64,000 nucleotides of DNA from Myxococcota bacterium (GTDB lineage: Bacteria; Myxococcota; B64-G9): contig JAKLGA010000013.1 in the NCBI GenBank assembly GCA_022710975.1, positions 62,001 through 126,000 of the forward strand, written 5' to 3'. Shown in pieces: positions 41,477 to 49,840 of this stretch. The translations under genes were made by a program, and so were the position numbers. The notes under the pieces are model-generated. The model was not told where the DNA came from, did no database searches, and saw only the letters and a program-made list of their open reading frames with translations. Position 1 is the first letter of the stretch, and every line of letters starts with the position of its first letter.

Positions 41477-44062
41477 TCAGCGGGCGCGGGCGAACGCCAG
41501 CTTGGACTTGCCCGCGGCCAGCAGCGAGCGGGCGAGCTCCTCCCCCGCGGGGGCCTGGGCCTGCGCGTGTCCGTCGAGCGCCCGGCCGTAGGCGGCCAGC
41601 AGGTCCACGTCGCGGGCCAGCTCGGGATCCCCGGCCAGCGACGGGTGCTCGGCCAGGAAGCGGGCCGCGCGCGCGCTCGCCGCCGCGAGCCGCGCCCGGG
41701 CGCCCTGGCCGTCACCGCTGGCCAGGCGCTCGCCGGCGGCCGAGAGATCCCCGGCCAGGCGGAAGGCCAGCGCGTTCTTGCGCACCGCCAGGCAGCGCCG
41801 ATCCAGCGGGCGCTCGCCCGGGGCGAGGTCGAGGCGCTGGGTGAGCACCGCGTTCTCCAGGCTGACGAGGTCCTTGGCCCGCACGCGCACCTCGGCCAGC
41901 GGGCCGGGACCCGCGGCCACCACGTCCAGCAGCAACACGTGCTCGTCGCCGGCGTAGAAGGCCGGGATGACCACCTGGATGCCGTCCTCGTCGTCGCCCC
42001 GGTCGGCCGCGACCCCCAGGTCGTGGGCCACCTTCTGGTCGATGGCCCGCTCGGCCTCCCGCACCCGCTCGGCGGCCGGGGCCTCGAGCGGGGCGCTGCC
42101 CAGCATGGACACCAGGCGCACGCCCGGGCTCAGGCGGATGCGCAGGCGGACCGCCCGGGCCACCACCGAGCCGCCGGCCGTGAGCTCGGTCTCCAGCACC
42201 CCGCGCGCCTCGGAGGCCGCCAGCAGCAGACGGCGCCGGCCCTGGCCGGCCAGGGCCAGCTCGGCCAGCTCGTCGGCCGGGGCGCCGGTGCCGACGCCCA
42301 GCGCGGACAGCGACACGCCCTGCCGGGCGGCCTGGTGGGCCCGGAGCTCGAGCGCCTCCCGCTCCTCGCCCAGCGGGCCCGCGGTGGCGAGCAGCACGAG
42401 CTGGCTGCCCAGCGGCGCGTCCTCGGCCCCGGGCCGGGCCAGGGCGGCGTAGGCCCGCTCGAGCGCCGGGCCGAGCTCGGCCGTGGGGCCGCGGGCCTCG
42501 ATGGCCAGCAGCGCGTCGGCCAGCAGCTTGCGGGCCGCGGCGGGCTCGAACTTCTCCGGGGCCAGGAGCTGCGGGGCCGGGCCGCCAGCCACCACCAGGG
42601 CGAAGCGGTCGCCGGCCTGGCGCGCCTCGGCCAGCGCGTCGGCCAGGCTCCACAGGGCGCGGCGGGCCTCCTCGTCCGGCAGGCGGCGGAGATCGACCAG
42701 CAGCACGGCCTCCAGGGCCGAGCGCCGGGAGGCGGGCCGCTCGGCGCCCTTCAGCCCCACCTGCAGCAGCAGGCGGGTCGGGCCGTCCGCGGCCAGCCGG
42801 TCGGCGCCCAGGCTGAGCGCCAGGCCGCCGCGCGCGGGCGGATCGAAGGGCTGGCGGTAGGGCTGGGCCAGGAGGTCCAGGCGCGTGCGCCGGCCGTCCA
42901 GCCACAGGCCCTCGGCCAGGCCCTCGCGCAGCCAGGCCAGCTCCGGATCGCCCGGCAGGTAGGTGTTCCTGAAGTAGCCCTGGGCCGGCAGATAGGCGAG
43001 CGCGTCCAGCGGGGTCTGCTCGCCGTCGAACAGGCCCGGGCCGCGGCCCGGCTGGCCCTGCTGCGGCACGAGCTCCAGCGTGGAGACCACGCCGTTCTCG
43101 AGCTCGATGTTCTGGTCGACAGGCGCCTCGCCGCTGCGCTCCAGCCGCAGGTGGTGGACCCCGGGGGGCAGGCGCACGGTCTTGTCCTTGCCGTCGATCT
43201 CCGTCCCGTCCACCATCACCCGGCCGCCCTCGGGCAGGCTCGCGAGGTCCAGCCAGCCGTGGCGCTGCTGCCCGGCCACCAGGCGCTCCTCGGCCTCGAG
43301 CAGCATCAGGCGGGTGCGGGTCTGCTCGTAGCGCCCCAGGCGGCGGTCCAGCTCGCTCGGCTCGTCGCGCTTGCCGGTGTCCAGGCGCGCCTCGCGCTCT
43401 CCTGCCATGACGCCGCCCACGACGTCGCCCACCACGTCGTCCACCACGCCGTCCTCGTCCACGTCCCGCCCCTCGGGCCGGTCGTCCGTCGGGGGCGCGT
43501 CGCGGCCCGGGTCGGCGACCGCGGCGTCCCCGACCGGCAGCTTCGCGGTCGTGGTCTCGTGCTCGCCGCGCTGGTTCTGCTCGCTGAAGTCCTTCATCGA
43601 GCGGTGACCGTGGAGCCGCTTCGCCCTCAGCTTGCCCTCTTCCCCCTTGAACTCGAGCTGGGCGAAGTGGTCCGGCAGATCCTTGGCCTCCTCGTTTCCT
43701 GCCAGGGCGTTGGCCGAGGAGGCGGTCAGCTCGCGCAGCGTGGGGCCCATGACCACCAATCCAGAGACGAGCAGCAGGAAGCTCGCCGAGACCGCCGTGG
43801 CCACCACCGCCCAGCGCAGGCGCCGGCGGGAGCGCGACCGGCCCGGGGGCTCGGCCGCCACGCGCGCGAGGGTGCGCTCCACCACCCAGGCCGGAGGCGG
43901 CGGCTGAGCGGCCAGCCCGGCCAGGGCCGCGTCCACGCCCCGCAGCTTCTCGGCCAGCGCGCGGCAGGCCGGGCAGGCGGCCAGGTGCGCGCACAACGCG
44001 GGGTCGGTCCGGGCGGCCTGGGGATTGTCGGCCAGCCGATCCTGGATCTCGCGGCAGCTCAT
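41477..44062 (-). CDS. Anti-sigma factor fused to PEGA and degenerate VWA ectodomain
   Basis: 861 residues from ATG 44062, overlapping the sigma stop as ATGA. The N-terminal cytoplasmic part has the zinc-binding anti-sigma motif: His26, Cys30, Cys33 (CAHLAACPAC). One TM helix (~85-107) leads outside. A ~150-residue charged linker (VDEDGVVDDVVGDVVGGVMA) precedes a PEGA domain (~268-332: LPEGGRVMVDGTEI, PPGVHHLRLERSG). A YfbK-like VWA region (~350-650) follows, in which the MIDAS DxSxS is replaced by DLRRL (LEAVLLVDLRRLPDEEARRA). The ~200-residue C-terminus is helical. The known role of the N-terminus is to hold the ECF sigma inactive. Joining it to PEGA and VWA-like domains suggests sensing of envelope state; the ligand is unknown. 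Confidence 0.9.
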   Translation of the reverse strand: MSCREIQDRLADNPQAARTDPALCAHLAACPACRALAEKLRGVDAALAGLAAQPPPPAWVVERTLARVAAEPPGRSRSRRRLRWAVVATAVSASFLLLVSGLVVMGPTLRELTASSANALAGNEEAKDLPDHFAQLEFKGEEGKLRAKRLHGHRSMKDFSEQNQRGEHETTTAKLPVGDAAVADPGRDAPPTDDRPEGRDVDEDGVVDDVVGDVVGGVMAGEREARLDTGKRDEPSELDRRLGRYEQTRTRLMLLEAEERLVAGQQRHGWLDLASLPEGGRVMVDGTEIDGKDKTVRLPPGVHHLRLERSGEAPVDQNIELENGVVSTLELVPQQGQPGRGPGLFDGEQTPLDALAYLPAQGYFRNTYLPGDPELAWLREGLAEGLWLDGRRTRLDLLAQPYRQPFDPPARGGLALSLGADRLAADGPTRLLLQVGLKGAERPASRRSALEAVLLVDLRRLPDEEARRALWSLADALAEARQAGDRFALVVAGGPAPQLLAPEKFEPAAARKLLADALLAIEARGPTAELGPALERAYAALARPGAEDAPLGSQLVLLATAGPLGEEREALELRAHQAARQGVSLSALGVGTGAPADELAELALAGQGRRRLLLAASEARGVLETELTAGGSVVARAVRLRIRLSPGVRLVSMLGSAPLEAPAAERVREAERAIDQKVAHDLGVAADRGDDEDGIQVVIPAFYAGDEHVLLLDVVAAGPGPLAEVRVRAKDLVSLENAVLTQRLDLAPGERPLDRRCLAVRKNALAFRLAGDLSAAGERLASGDGQGARARLAAASARAARFLAEHPSLAGDPELARDVDLLAAYGRALDGHAQAQAPAGEELARSLLAAGKSKLAFARAR

Positions 44063-44712
44063 GGTTCGGCTCCTCGCGCGTCGCTCGCCGCCGCGGGGGG
44101 CGGGCTGGCGGGCGCGGCCTCGGGCAGCGCCGCGGCCAGGGCCAGCCGTCCGCGGCGGATCCAGGTCTTCACCGTGGGCACGGGCGCCTCGAGCACCCGC
44201 GCGGCCTCCTCCAGGGAGAGCCCCTCGACGCGGGTGAGCAGCAGCGCCTGGCGCGGACCCTCGGGCAGGCCCGCCAGGGCGCGCTCGAGGGACCGGGTCG
44301 CCTCGCTGGCCGCCAGGCGGCGCTCGGGATCCGGCCCGGGGTCGGGGGGATCGAGCGCGGCGGGGCCGTCGGCCTCGCCCTGGCCGGCCGGCGCCCGCCA
44401 GAAGCTCAGCCAGCGGCGCAGCCGCTCTCGGCGGTGGTGGCTGACGGCCAGCCGCCGGGCGATGGTGAACAGCCACACGCGGAACGGGTAGGCCGGATCG
44501 TAGCGCCCGGCCGCGCGGTGCACCCGCAGGAAGGTCTCCTGGAACAGATCGTCGTCGGCCGGGGGGCGCACCCCCGTGCGCTGCAGGAAGCGGTGCACCG
44601 GGCGGCCGTAGGCGGAGACCAGCTCCGCGAAGGCATGGCGATCCCCGGACAGGTGTCGGGCCAGCATGACGGCTCCCTCGTCGCGCGGCTTGTTTCCCGG
44701 CGCTTCGGCCAC
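44059..44712 (-). CDS. ECF-family RNA polymerase sigma factor
   Basis: Start GTG 44712 (GGAAGG upstream) gives ~217 residues; ATG 44667 with GAGGGAG is an equally spaced alternative giving 202. The longer frame to 44883 is upstream sequence. Sigma region 2 is visible (FAELVSAYGRPVHRFLQ, DDLFQETFLRVHRA, YPFRVWLFTIARRLAVSHHR). A ~35-residue Pro/Asp linker follows, then region 4 (LAGLPEGPRQALLLTRVEGL, SLEEAARVLEAPVPTVKTWI). No C-terminal extra domain is present. The TGA stop overlaps the anti-sigma ATG, giving translational coupling. A possible autoregulatory promoter lies at 44736-44765. Likely target: its own operon and perhaps the divergent htrA. Confidence 0.92.
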   Translation of the reverse strand: MAEAPGNKPRDEGAVMLARHLSGDRHAFAELVSAYGRPVHRFLQRTGVRPPADDDLFQETFLRVHRAAGRYDPAYPFRVWLFTIARRLAVSHHRRERLRRWLSFWRAPAGQGEADGPAALDPPDPGPDPERRLAASEATRSLERALAGLPEGPRQALLLTRVEGLSLEEAARVLEAPVPTVKTWIRRGRLALAAALPEAAPASPPPAAASDARGAEP

Positions 44713-44735
44713 GGTGTGTCCGCCTTCCTGAGCCT

Positions 44736-44765
44736 TGATACGCCCCGACCCCGCGAAGGTTTCAC
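44736..44765 (-). promoter_or_regulatory. Candidate ECF-type autoregulatory promoter
   Basis: On the minus strand GTGAAACC (44765-44758) is followed after ~15 bases by CGTATCA (44742-44736), resembling the GAAC / CGT-type boxes of ECF promoters. It lies 24 bases upstream of the GTG start. Judged from pattern only. Confidence 0.35.
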
Positions 44766-44858
44766 GGAATTCGGCCGGCGGGCAACTGCCGCGCGGCGCA
44801 GCCGGAAATAGCCTTCCAGCGTGGGTGGTTGCACGGCCGATGGCGCCGCCGGGGCGGC

Positions 44859-44887
44859 TTGACAAGCGCCTGGGCCGGACCAATTTT
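44859..44887 (+). promoter_or_regulatory. Promoter of the HtrA gene
   Basis: TTGACA (44859-44864), 17-base spacer, AATTTT (44882-44887), ~43 bases before the ATG. It shares the ~220-base intergenic region with the divergent sigma gene. Confidence 0.55.
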
Positions 44888-44930
44888 TTTCTACGGCGCG
44901 GACGGCGCCGTTCTCCGAGGAGGTGTGGTC

Positions 44931-46448
44931 ATGCGCAAGTGCGGTGTTTCGGGAACCTTGGGCTGGGTGGCGGTGGGGGTGCTGGTGGCGGGCGGTCTGG
45001 TCGCGGCCTTCACCAGCGAGGGACGGGCCGGGACCCCGGGGCCGGCGGGCGGCCTCTGGCAGGAGCGGCCCGGCGCTTCGGCCCCGGTCCTGGAGCGGGG
45101 GGCCTCGCCGCTCGCCTCCTTGGCCCCGCTGGTCAAGCAGCTCCAGCCGGCCGTGGTGAACATCTACACCACCCAGGTGGTCAAGCCCCGGGTCATGCGG
45201 CGGGGGCAGATGCCGCGAGGGCTGGACCCCTTCTTCGAGGAGTTCTTCGGCGGCGGCGATCCCTTCGGCCTGCAGCAGTCCCCCGGGCGGGAGCTGAAGC
45301 GCGACTCCCTGGGCTCGGGCTTCATCATCAGCGCGGACGGCTACCTACTGACCAACCACCACGTGGTGGCCGACGCCAGCGAGATCCGCGTGCGCCTGGA
45401 GGACGATCACACTTACGTGGCCAAGGTGATCGGCAGCGATCCGAAGACCGATCTGGCCCTGCTCAAGATCGAGCCCAAGCGGCCGCTGCCCTTCGTGTTC
45501 CTGGGCGACTCGGACAAGCTCGAGGTGGGCGACTGGGTGATCGCCATCGGCAACCCCTTCGGCCTCGGACGCACGGTCACCGCCGGCATCATCAGCGGCA
45601 AGGGGCGGGTGCTGGGGCATGGGCCGTACGACGACTTCCTGCAGACCGACGCCTCGATCAACCCGGGCAACTCGGGCGGCCCGCTGTTCGACGCGGCCGG
45701 CAACGTGATCGGCATCAACACGGCCATCATCGCGGGCGGCTCGGGCGTGGGCTTCGCCGTGCCGGTCAACCTGGCCAAGGACCTGCTGCCGCAGCTGCGC
45801 AGCGCCGGCAAGGTCACCCGCGGCTGGCTGGGCGTGGGCATCCAGGACCTCAGCGAGGAGCTGGCCGAGAAGTTCGGCGTCGAGCCCGAGAGCGGCGTGC
45901 TGCTCGGCCAGGTCTTCGAGGGCGGTCCGGCCGACAAGGCCGGCCTGCGGGCCGGAGACATCGTGCTGCGGCTCGACGGGAGGCAGGTCAGGGAGGCGCG
46001 CCAGCTCACCTCCCGGGTGGCCACCTACGCCCCGGGCGCCAAGGTCGAGCTGGAGGTGCTGCGGGACGGGAAGAAGCTCTCCGTCCAGGTGGTGCTCGGG
46101 GAGCGCGAAAAGGGCGAGGCGATGGCGCTGGGCGGGGAGGGCGGGGAGGGGACGGCCGCGGAGGCCGGGCAGGCCCTGGGCCTGCAGCTCAGCCCGCTCA
46201 CCCCGGAGTGGGCCCGCAAGCTGGGGCTGAGCGAGGGCAGCCGGGGCGCGGTGGTGGAGGAGGTGGACCCCGCCGGGCCGACCGCCGGCCTGGTGCGCAC
46301 CGGTGACGTGGTGCTCGAGGTGAACCGCCAGCGGGTGACCGGCCCGGGCGACGTGGCCCGGGTGCTCTCCCGCGGCGGCGCCAAGGACAGCGTGCTGCTG
46401 CGCATCCAGCGGGGCAACGGGCAGCTCTTCCTGGTGGTCAAGCGCTAG
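44931..46448 (+). CDS. HtrA/DegP-family periplasmic serine protease
   Basis: 505 residues; ATG 44931 with GAGGAGGTG upstream (the longer frame from 44829 lacks these features). An N-terminal TM/signal segment (about 8-30) exports the enzyme. The trypsin-like domain has the complete triad His144 (TNHHVV), Asp174 (KTDLAL) and Ser248 (GNSGGP). The segment MPRGLDPFFEEFFGGG precedes it, as in DegP-type proteins. Two PDZ domains follow (~295-385, with GWLGVGIQDL; ~415-505, with GAVVEEVDPAGP). The family degrades or refolds misfolded envelope proteins. It is placed head-to-head with the ECF sigma/anti-sigma operon, fitting an envelope-stress regulon; control by that sigma is inference. Confidence 0.95.
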   Translation: MRKCGVSGTLGWVAVGVLVAGGLVAAFTSEGRAGTPGPAGGLWQERPGASAPVLERGASPLASLAPLVKQLQPAVVNIYTTQVVKPRVMRRGQMPRGLDPFFEEFFGGGDPFGLQQSPGRELKRDSLGSGFIISADGYLLTNHHVVADASEIRVRLEDDHTYVAKVIGSDPKTDLALLKIEPKRPLPFVFLGDSDKLEVGDWVIAIGNPFGLGRTVTAGIISGKGRVLGHGPYDDFLQTDASINPGNSGGPLFDAAGNVIGINTAIIAGGSGVGFAVPVNLAKDLLPQLRSAGKVTRGWLGVGIQDLSEELAEKFGVEPESGVLLGQVFEGGPADKAGLRAGDIVLRLDGRQVREARQLTSRVATYAPGAKVELEVLRDGKKLSVQVVLGEREKGEAMALGGEGGEGTAAEAGQALGLQLSPLTPEWARKLGLSEGSRGAVVEEVDPAGPTAGLVRTGDVVLEVNRQRVTGPGDVARVLSRGGAKDSVLLRIQRGNGQLFLVVKR

Positions 46449-46467
46449 CCCACGCCGCGCGGTTGCG

Positions 46468-46506
46468 CTCCGCGGGGCCCGGGAGGTAGCCTGGGCCCCC
46501 GCGGAG
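46468..46506. promoter_or_regulatory. Strong hairpin that includes the downstream ribosome-binding site
   Basis: Arms CTCCGCGGGGCCCGG (46468-46482) and CCTGGGCCCCCGCGGAG (46490-46506) pair with small bulges around a 7-base loop. The GCGGAG at the 3' end of the stem is the only ribosome-binding-like sequence ahead of the TTG start at 46514, so folding would hide it. No T-run follows. Confidence 0.55.
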
Positions 46507-46513
46507 AACGCCC

Positions 46514-47716
46514 TTGGAAGAAGCTCCCCCGCCCGCCGATCTGCCGATCACCTCCGCGCCGTCCGGGCGGCTGGCCGGGCTGGATCTGGCCCGCGGCCTG
46601 GCCGTGGCGCTCATGTTCCTGGTGCACACGGTGAAGGGCCTGCTGGCGTTCGAGCACCTGCCGGCCTGGGGGCTGGTGCCCGTCCAGCTCGTCGGGCAGG
46701 CCGCGCCGGCGCTCTTCGCCCTGGTGTTCGGCTTGACGTCCGCCTGGGTGGTCGCGCCGCAGCTCGCGGGCCCGGGCCGGGCGGCCGCCCAGCGACGGCT
46801 GCTCACGCGCGGGCTGTGGCTGCTCGCGCTGGTCGAGCTGCTCACCCTGGCCCAGCTCTTCCAGTTCTACCCCTGGCCCCGCATCGCGGCGGCGCTCGCC
46901 TGGCAGGAGACCCCGGACTTCGTGGGGGTGCTGCGCTTCTACGCCCTGGCCGTGCTGGTGCTCCCGCTGCTGCTGCCGCGCTGGCACAGGCTGCCCCGCT
47001 GGCTGCGCCTGGCCTCCCCGGTGCTGGTGTTCGCCCTCGGCCGCTGGCTGGCGGCCACCTGGCGGACCCCCGGGCTCGAGCCGCTGCGGGCGCTGCTGGT
47101 GGAGGTGCCCGGCGAACCGGCCTTCGGGCTGCTGACCCACGGGGCCGTGGCCCTGCTCGGCCTGGCGCTGGGCGAGCGGCGGCTCGCGGCCGGCCGGCCC
47201 GATCTCCCCAGGACCGGCCGGGTGTGCCTGCTGCTCGGCCTCGGCCTGGGCGCGGGCCTGGTGGGCGCCTGGGCCGCGGGGCTCTTCCGCCCGCCGCGTT
47301 CCCTCCTGCGGCTGCTCACCGAGGTGGCCATGACCTGGGGCAAGCACCCGCCCGGCTTCTACTACACCGCGGCCACCCTGGGCGCGGCGCTGCTGCTGCT
47401 CGGCCTGGCGCTGCAGGCCCGCGGGCTCTGGCTCCGGCTGCTCGCACCGCTCGGCTGGCTGGGGCGGGAGGCGCTGTTCGCCTTCGCGCTCCACGTCCTG
47501 GTGATCTTCGTGGGCTACCGTTACCTGGCGGGGCTCCGCTTCCAGAGCGCGCGGCCGGGCTTCGCCGTGGGCTACGCCTTCGGGGTGCGCCCGCCCGGCT
47601 TCCGGGTCGGCTACGGGGAGGCCCTGCTCCTGTGGCTGGCGCTGCTCGCCGTGGCGGCCTGGGCGGCCTGGCTGTGGGCCCGGCTCAGGGCGAGACGAAC
47701 AGCGGTGGCTCGGTGA
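46514..47716 (+). CDS. Multi-TM acyltransferase-like membrane protein (DUF1624/HGSNAT-like)
   Basis: 400 residues. TTG 46514 is the only reasonable start: GCGGAG lies nine bases upstream and the conserved N-terminal motif follows within 20 codons. The segment GRLAGLDLARGLAVALMFLV followed by HTVKG is characteristic of the DUF1624 / heparan-alpha-glucosaminide acetyltransferase-like and YeiB-related membrane families. About ten TM helices follow. Near the C-terminus LGREALFAFALHVLVIFVGY repeats the pattern typical of these families. Some members transfer acyl groups across the membrane to sugars. The substrate here is unknown. Its 3' end overlaps the convergent heparinase-like gene by 32 bases. 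Confidence 0.78.
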   Translation: MEEAPPPADLPITSAPSGRLAGLDLARGLAVALMFLVHTVKGLLAFEHLPAWGLVPVQLVGQAAPALFALVFGLTSAWVVAPQLAGPGRAAAQRRLLTRGLWLLALVELLTLAQLFQFYPWPRIAAALAWQETPDFVGVLRFYALAVLVLPLLLPRWHRLPRWLRLASPVLVFALGRWLAATWRTPGLEPLRALLVEVPGEPAFGLLTHGAVALLGLALGERRLAAGRPDLPRTGRVCLLLGLGLGAGLVGAWAAGLFRPPRSLLRLLTEVAMTWGKHPPGFYYTAATLGAALLLLGLALQARGLWLRLLAPLGWLGREALFAFALHVLVIFVGYRYLAGLRFQSARPGFAVGYAFGVRPPGFRVGYGEALLLWLALLAVAAWAAWLWARLRARRTAVAR

Positions 47717-49829
47717 TCCCGGTGTCCAGGGTGGCGTCGAGGAGCGTGGCGCCACCGGCGCCGGTCAGCCTCAGGCTGCCTCCCCAGGCGTCGTCCTCGA
47801 ACAAGACCTGCGCCGTGGAGCCGTTCGCCAGGGAGAGCTCGGCGCCGCTGCGGGAGCCCTCGTGGATCGCGCTGGCCCCCGTCAGCGCGCCGTCGAGCGA
47901 CAGGACGTGCAAGAATCGCGAGCGTCCGTCCGCGCTGGTGTGGGCGACCTCCAGGCGGTAGCCGCCGCTCATGTCCTCGTCGGTCGTCCAGTCCACGACC
48001 TGGCTGGTCGCCCCCACGGGCCCGAGCAGCCACACCGCCAGCTCTGCCTGCGCGCCGTCGAGGCGCGCCACCCCGTCGGTGAGGGAGGGCGGGTAGGCCG
48101 AGTTGAGCTGCCACAGCCGCTGCGTGTCCGCCGCGCCGTCCGCGCGGTCGAAGACCACCAGCACGTCGGGCTTCAGGAACAGGAGCTCGCGCTGGTGGCG
48201 CGTGACCGCGGCCGCGCCGTCGTAGATCGGGGTGACGTCCACGGCCAGGTGCGTGTAGGCCGGATCGTCGGCGAGCGCGACCAGCTCGGCGGGTTCTGCG
48301 CCCTCGCGCTGGGTGACCGTCGCCCCCGCCTGCACGAAACGCACCAGGTTGTGCAGCTGCTCCTCCTGGCGGATGCCCGAATGCGAGCGCAGGTTTTGAT
48401 CGTCGGCCAGCCACTCTCGTCTGTAGAGCAGGAACGAGCCCTGATCGCGGTGCGCGTGGGACTCGGTGTAGGGGCCGGCCACCAGCCCGAGCCAGGTCGC
48501 CTCCGCGGTCCAGGCGGAGCGGACGTAGAGCTGGCCCGTGCCCGGGGCGTGGTACGCCGGGGAGAGGTCGCCCAGCGGGCGCGGGGCGAGGTCGGGTTGG
48601 TCGTAGAGGAAGTCGTCCAGGAACATGAAGGCCTGGCCCATCTCGGGCACCGAGCAGTCCAGCAGGAAGCGCTGGGCGACGGCCGCCAGCGGATCGGCGC
48701 GGAAGAGCCAGGCCAGGATCTGCACGTAGCGGCGGTGGTAGTCGAACAACGCCGCGGTGCTGTCGCGGGCGTGATCGCCGATCGGGGCCAGGCGATCGAG
48801 GCCCGGGACGACCGAGTGCAGCAGCGCCGGCAGCGAGGCGAGCGTGTGGGTCGTGCGCTCCGCCAGGCGCTCGCCGGTCGAGGCCTCCCACCAGTCGAAG
48901 AGCTCGAACAGGCGTGCCATGGCCACCCCGTAGCCGGTGCCTTCGCGCGAGCCGCCGCCCTGGAGGTCGCGCTCGAAGGTGGGGAAGAGCTGGGCCTCGA
49001 GCTTGGTCTGACGGAACGTGGTGAGCCAGGTCTCGGCCGAGGCCAGCTCGCCGCGCGCGGCCAGGCCGAGCAGCATGGTCGCGCGCAGGAACGAGTAGTA
49101 GTAGTTGTTGGAGGGGTTGTCGATCGACCAGCCGCTCCAGGGGTAGGGCTGGCCACCCCAGGTGGCCTCGTCGGGGTGCCACACGTTCCACACGGCCTGG
49201 TCCGCGTAGGCCAGCCAGCGGGCGCGCTGGTCGTGGGTCAGGCGGTCGAAACACCAGTCGTAGACCAGGGCCACCTCACCCACGCGCTCGCCCACGTACA
49301 GGTAGCTGTCGGCGGCCACCTCGGCCCGCTGCCCGGCCGCGATCAGCGCCTCCTCGGCCGCCACCGCCTCCTCGGCCCTGGCCACGGCGTAGTCGGCGTA
49401 GCGGCCCTCGCCGGTCAGCTGGAACATGAGCGCGGCGTCCGAGGCGCGGAACTCGTAGTAGTCCGCGCCAGCGAGCTGCGCGTCGACCATCTCCGCGAAC
49501 CGGGTGGCGGCGGGCCGGTCGGCCAGGAGCGCGGCCCGCAGGCGGTCGCGGTTGGCCGGCGAGAGGTAGATGCGCGGGTGCGCGTCGGGCAGGATCACGC
49601 CGTCGTCTGTCCCGTCTCCGCCCCCGTCCGCGCCGTCCGCGAGGTCCTGGTCGTCCGCTCCGTCCAGACCGTCCGCTCCGTCCAGGCCGTCCGCTCCGTC
49701 CAGGCCGTCCGCTCCGTCCGGCCCTGCGTCGCCGCCTGCCACGGTGCCGTCGGAGCAGCCCGCCACGAGCCACAGAAGCAGCGCGGACACGAGCAGGGCG
49801 TTTGGCCTGCTCCTCCCCGAGGCTTGCAT
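47685..49829 (-). CDS. Heparinase II/III-like polysaccharide lyase lipoprotein
   Basis: 714 residues; ATG 49829 with AAGGAGG at ideal spacing. Lipoprotein signal with lipobox LVAGC. A low-complexity GADGLD linker (DNA: four 18-bp repeats at 49651-49722) tethers the enzyme. The N-terminal alpha/alpha toroid begins with HPRIYLSPANRDRLRAAL and includes DWCFDRLTHDQR. The beta-sandwich part includes SHAHRDQGSFLLYRREWLAD and WQLNS, matching heparinase II/III-type lyases (heparin, alginate or other uronic-acid polymers). It is likely an outer-membrane-anchored lyase; the polymer is unknown. The 49841 gene is 11 bases upstream on the same strand. Its 3' end overlaps the convergent acyltransferase-like gene, both possibly in glycan metabolism. 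Confidence 0.85.
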   Translation of the reverse strand: MQASGRSRPNALLVSALLLWLVAGCSDGTVAGGDAGPDGADGLDGADGLDGADGLDGADDQDLADGADGGGDGTDDGVILPDAHPRIYLSPANRDRLRAALLADRPAATRFAEMVDAQLAGADYYEFRASDAALMFQLTGEGRYADYAVARAEEAVAAEEALIAAGQRAEVAADSYLYVGERVGEVALVYDWCFDRLTHDQRARWLAYADQAVWNVWHPDEATWGGQPYPWSGWSIDNPSNNYYYSFLRATMLLGLAARGELASAETWLTTFRQTKLEAQLFPTFERDLQGGGSREGTGYGVAMARLFELFDWWEASTGERLAERTTHTLASLPALLHSVVPGLDRLAPIGDHARDSTAALFDYHRRYVQILAWLFRADPLAAVAQRFLLDCSVPEMGQAFMFLDDFLYDQPDLAPRPLGDLSPAYHAPGTGQLYVRSAWTAEATWLGLVAGPYTESHAHRDQGSFLLYRREWLADDQNLRSHSGIRQEEQLHNLVRFVQAGATVTQREGAEPAELVALADDPAYTHLAVDVTPIYDGAAAVTRHQRELLFLKPDVLVVFDRADGAADTQRLWQLNSAYPPSLTDGVARLDGAQAELAVWLLGPVGATSQVVDWTTDEDMSGGYRLEVAHTSADGRSRFLHVLSLDGALTGASAIHEGSRSGAELSLANGSTAQVLFEDDAWGGSLRLTGAGGATLLDATLDTGITEPPLFVSP
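49651..49722. repeat. Four 18-bp tandem repeats inside the lyase gene
   Basis: Units of CCGTCCGCTCCGTCCAGG (plus strand), four in a row with one or two differences in the outer units, code for a GADGLD-type linker just after the lipobox. Such arrays can change in number by slippage, altering linker length. Confidence 0.85.
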
Positions 49830-49840
49830 GTCGTCCTCCT

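Noticed and set aside
49651-49722. Collagen-like triple-helix region in the lyase
   Set aside because: The GADGLD units are acidic and lack Gly at a strict every-third-residue spacing with Pro; better read as a flexible tether.
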